From: Synergistaceae bacterium UBA5827
GTDB lineage: Bacteria; Synergistota; Synergistia; Synergistales; 79-D21
Direction of reading: 5' to 3'
Length of the DNA stretch: 6,260 nucleotides
Assembly (NCBI GenBank): GCA_002432945.1
Contig: DJHE01000012.1
Coordinates: 90,780-97,039 of the forward strand
Under the pieces are notes generated by a model. It was given only the letters and a program-made list of their open reading frames with translations. It was not told where the DNA came from and did not search any database. The position numbers were made by a program, and so were the translations under genes. Positions 6,030 to 6,260 of the stretch are shown here, piece by piece; within the stretch, counting starts at the first letter, position 1, and each line of letters starts with the position of its first letter.

Positions 6030-6245
6030 ATGCCGAACAGCGTATACAAGATCATCGAACTGGTGGGGACCAGCCCCGATTCCTGGGAGGATGCGGCAAA
6101 GAACGCCGTGAACACCGCGGCAAAGAGCCTGAAGGACCTCCGAGTAGCGGAAGTGATGAAGCAGGACATGGTCATCGAGGAGGGGAAGCCCCTCCTGTTC
6201 AGGACAAAGGTCAGCCTTTCGTTCAAGTACCATACAAGTGAATAA
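6030..6245 (+). CDS. dodecin family protein lacking the flavin-stacking Trp
   Basis: A 71-residue protein of the dodecin family, small beta-alpha-beta-beta proteins that assemble as hollow 12-mers; classical members store or buffer flavins. Family marks are VYKIIELVGTSPDSWEDAAKNAV (5-27, shown in part by VGTSPDSWEDA), the AEV turn at 40-42, and the last strand KVSLSFKY (60-67). The classical flavin residues, Trp36 and Gln55 of Halobacterium dodecin, align with Val39 (LRVAEV) and Arg58 (FRTKV). So this belongs to the subgroup without the stacking tryptophan, and flavin binding is doubtful. Start choice: AGGAGG (6017-6022) is 7 bases from ATG 6030 but only 1 base from ATG 6024, so 6030 is preferred; the alternative adds Met-Ala. 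The gene lies 78 bases after the transporter, with its own likely promoter. Small GC-rich bases after the stop may begin a terminator cut by the window edge. Confidence 0.87.
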   Translation: MPNSVYKIIELVGTSPDSWEDAAKNAVNTAAKSLKDLRVAEVMKQDMVIEEGKPLLFRTKVSLSFKYHTSE

Positions 6246-6260
6246 CGAAGAGGCCCCGGC

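Noticed and set aside
5964..6233. 89-codon minus-strand frame opposite the dodecin gene
   Set aside because: The plus-strand dodecin is clear from its family motifs; the antisense frame shows no motif or ribosome site support.

Overview
The window is a compact stretch of bacterial chromosome, GC-rich by eye, with about 95% of its bases inside genes. It holds eight protein genes in three transcription units. I see no mobile elements, RNA genes, CRISPR arrays or long repeats. The organism cannot be named with confidence. The GC-rich codon use, strong GGAGG-type ribosome sites, a niacin-type 3H-domain repressor and the mix of amino-acid-related genes would fit an anaerobic bacterium such as a member of the Synergistota, or a high-GC Firmicute or deltaproteobacterial relative. 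This is inference only.

Region 1 (1-2250, plus strand) is a tight operon. It encodes a NiaR-type transcriptional repressor (HTH plus 3H domain, with all the metal-binding residues), a 67-residue two-helix membrane protein, and a sodium:solute symporter that overlaps it by 10 bases. The pair of small membrane protein and symporter resembles the YhdT-PanF arrangement. Its co-transcription with a niacin-sensing regulator makes it a candidate nicotinate (or related pyridine carboxylate) uptake system. The operon ends at a strong bidirectional terminator at 2193-2237, shared with the convergent gene of region 2.

Region 2 (2251-3408, minus strand) is a single class V PLP-dependent aminotransferase of the alanine/serine-glyoxylate aminotransferase type. 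It is divergent from region 3. The 134-base gap between them contains an inverted repeat lying over candidate divergent promoter elements.

Region 3 (3543-5951, plus strand) is an operon of a DJ-1/PfpI protein related to isonitrile hydratase, an MBL-fold hydrolase with an altered metal motif (HxNxDH), and an EamA/DMT-family transporter that starts inside the stop codon of the MBL gene. Together they look like a modify/hydrolyse/export module for a small metabolite of unknown identity. A final small gene at 6030-6245, probably with its own promoter, encodes a dodecin-family protein that lacks the tryptophan and glutamine used by classical dodecins to hold flavin.

The most interesting points are the NiaR-linked symporter with its tiny partner, the asparagine substitution in the MBL metal site, and the dodecin without its flavin-stacking residue. 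Nothing here is clearly a new system; these are testable functional hypotheses about recognisable families.
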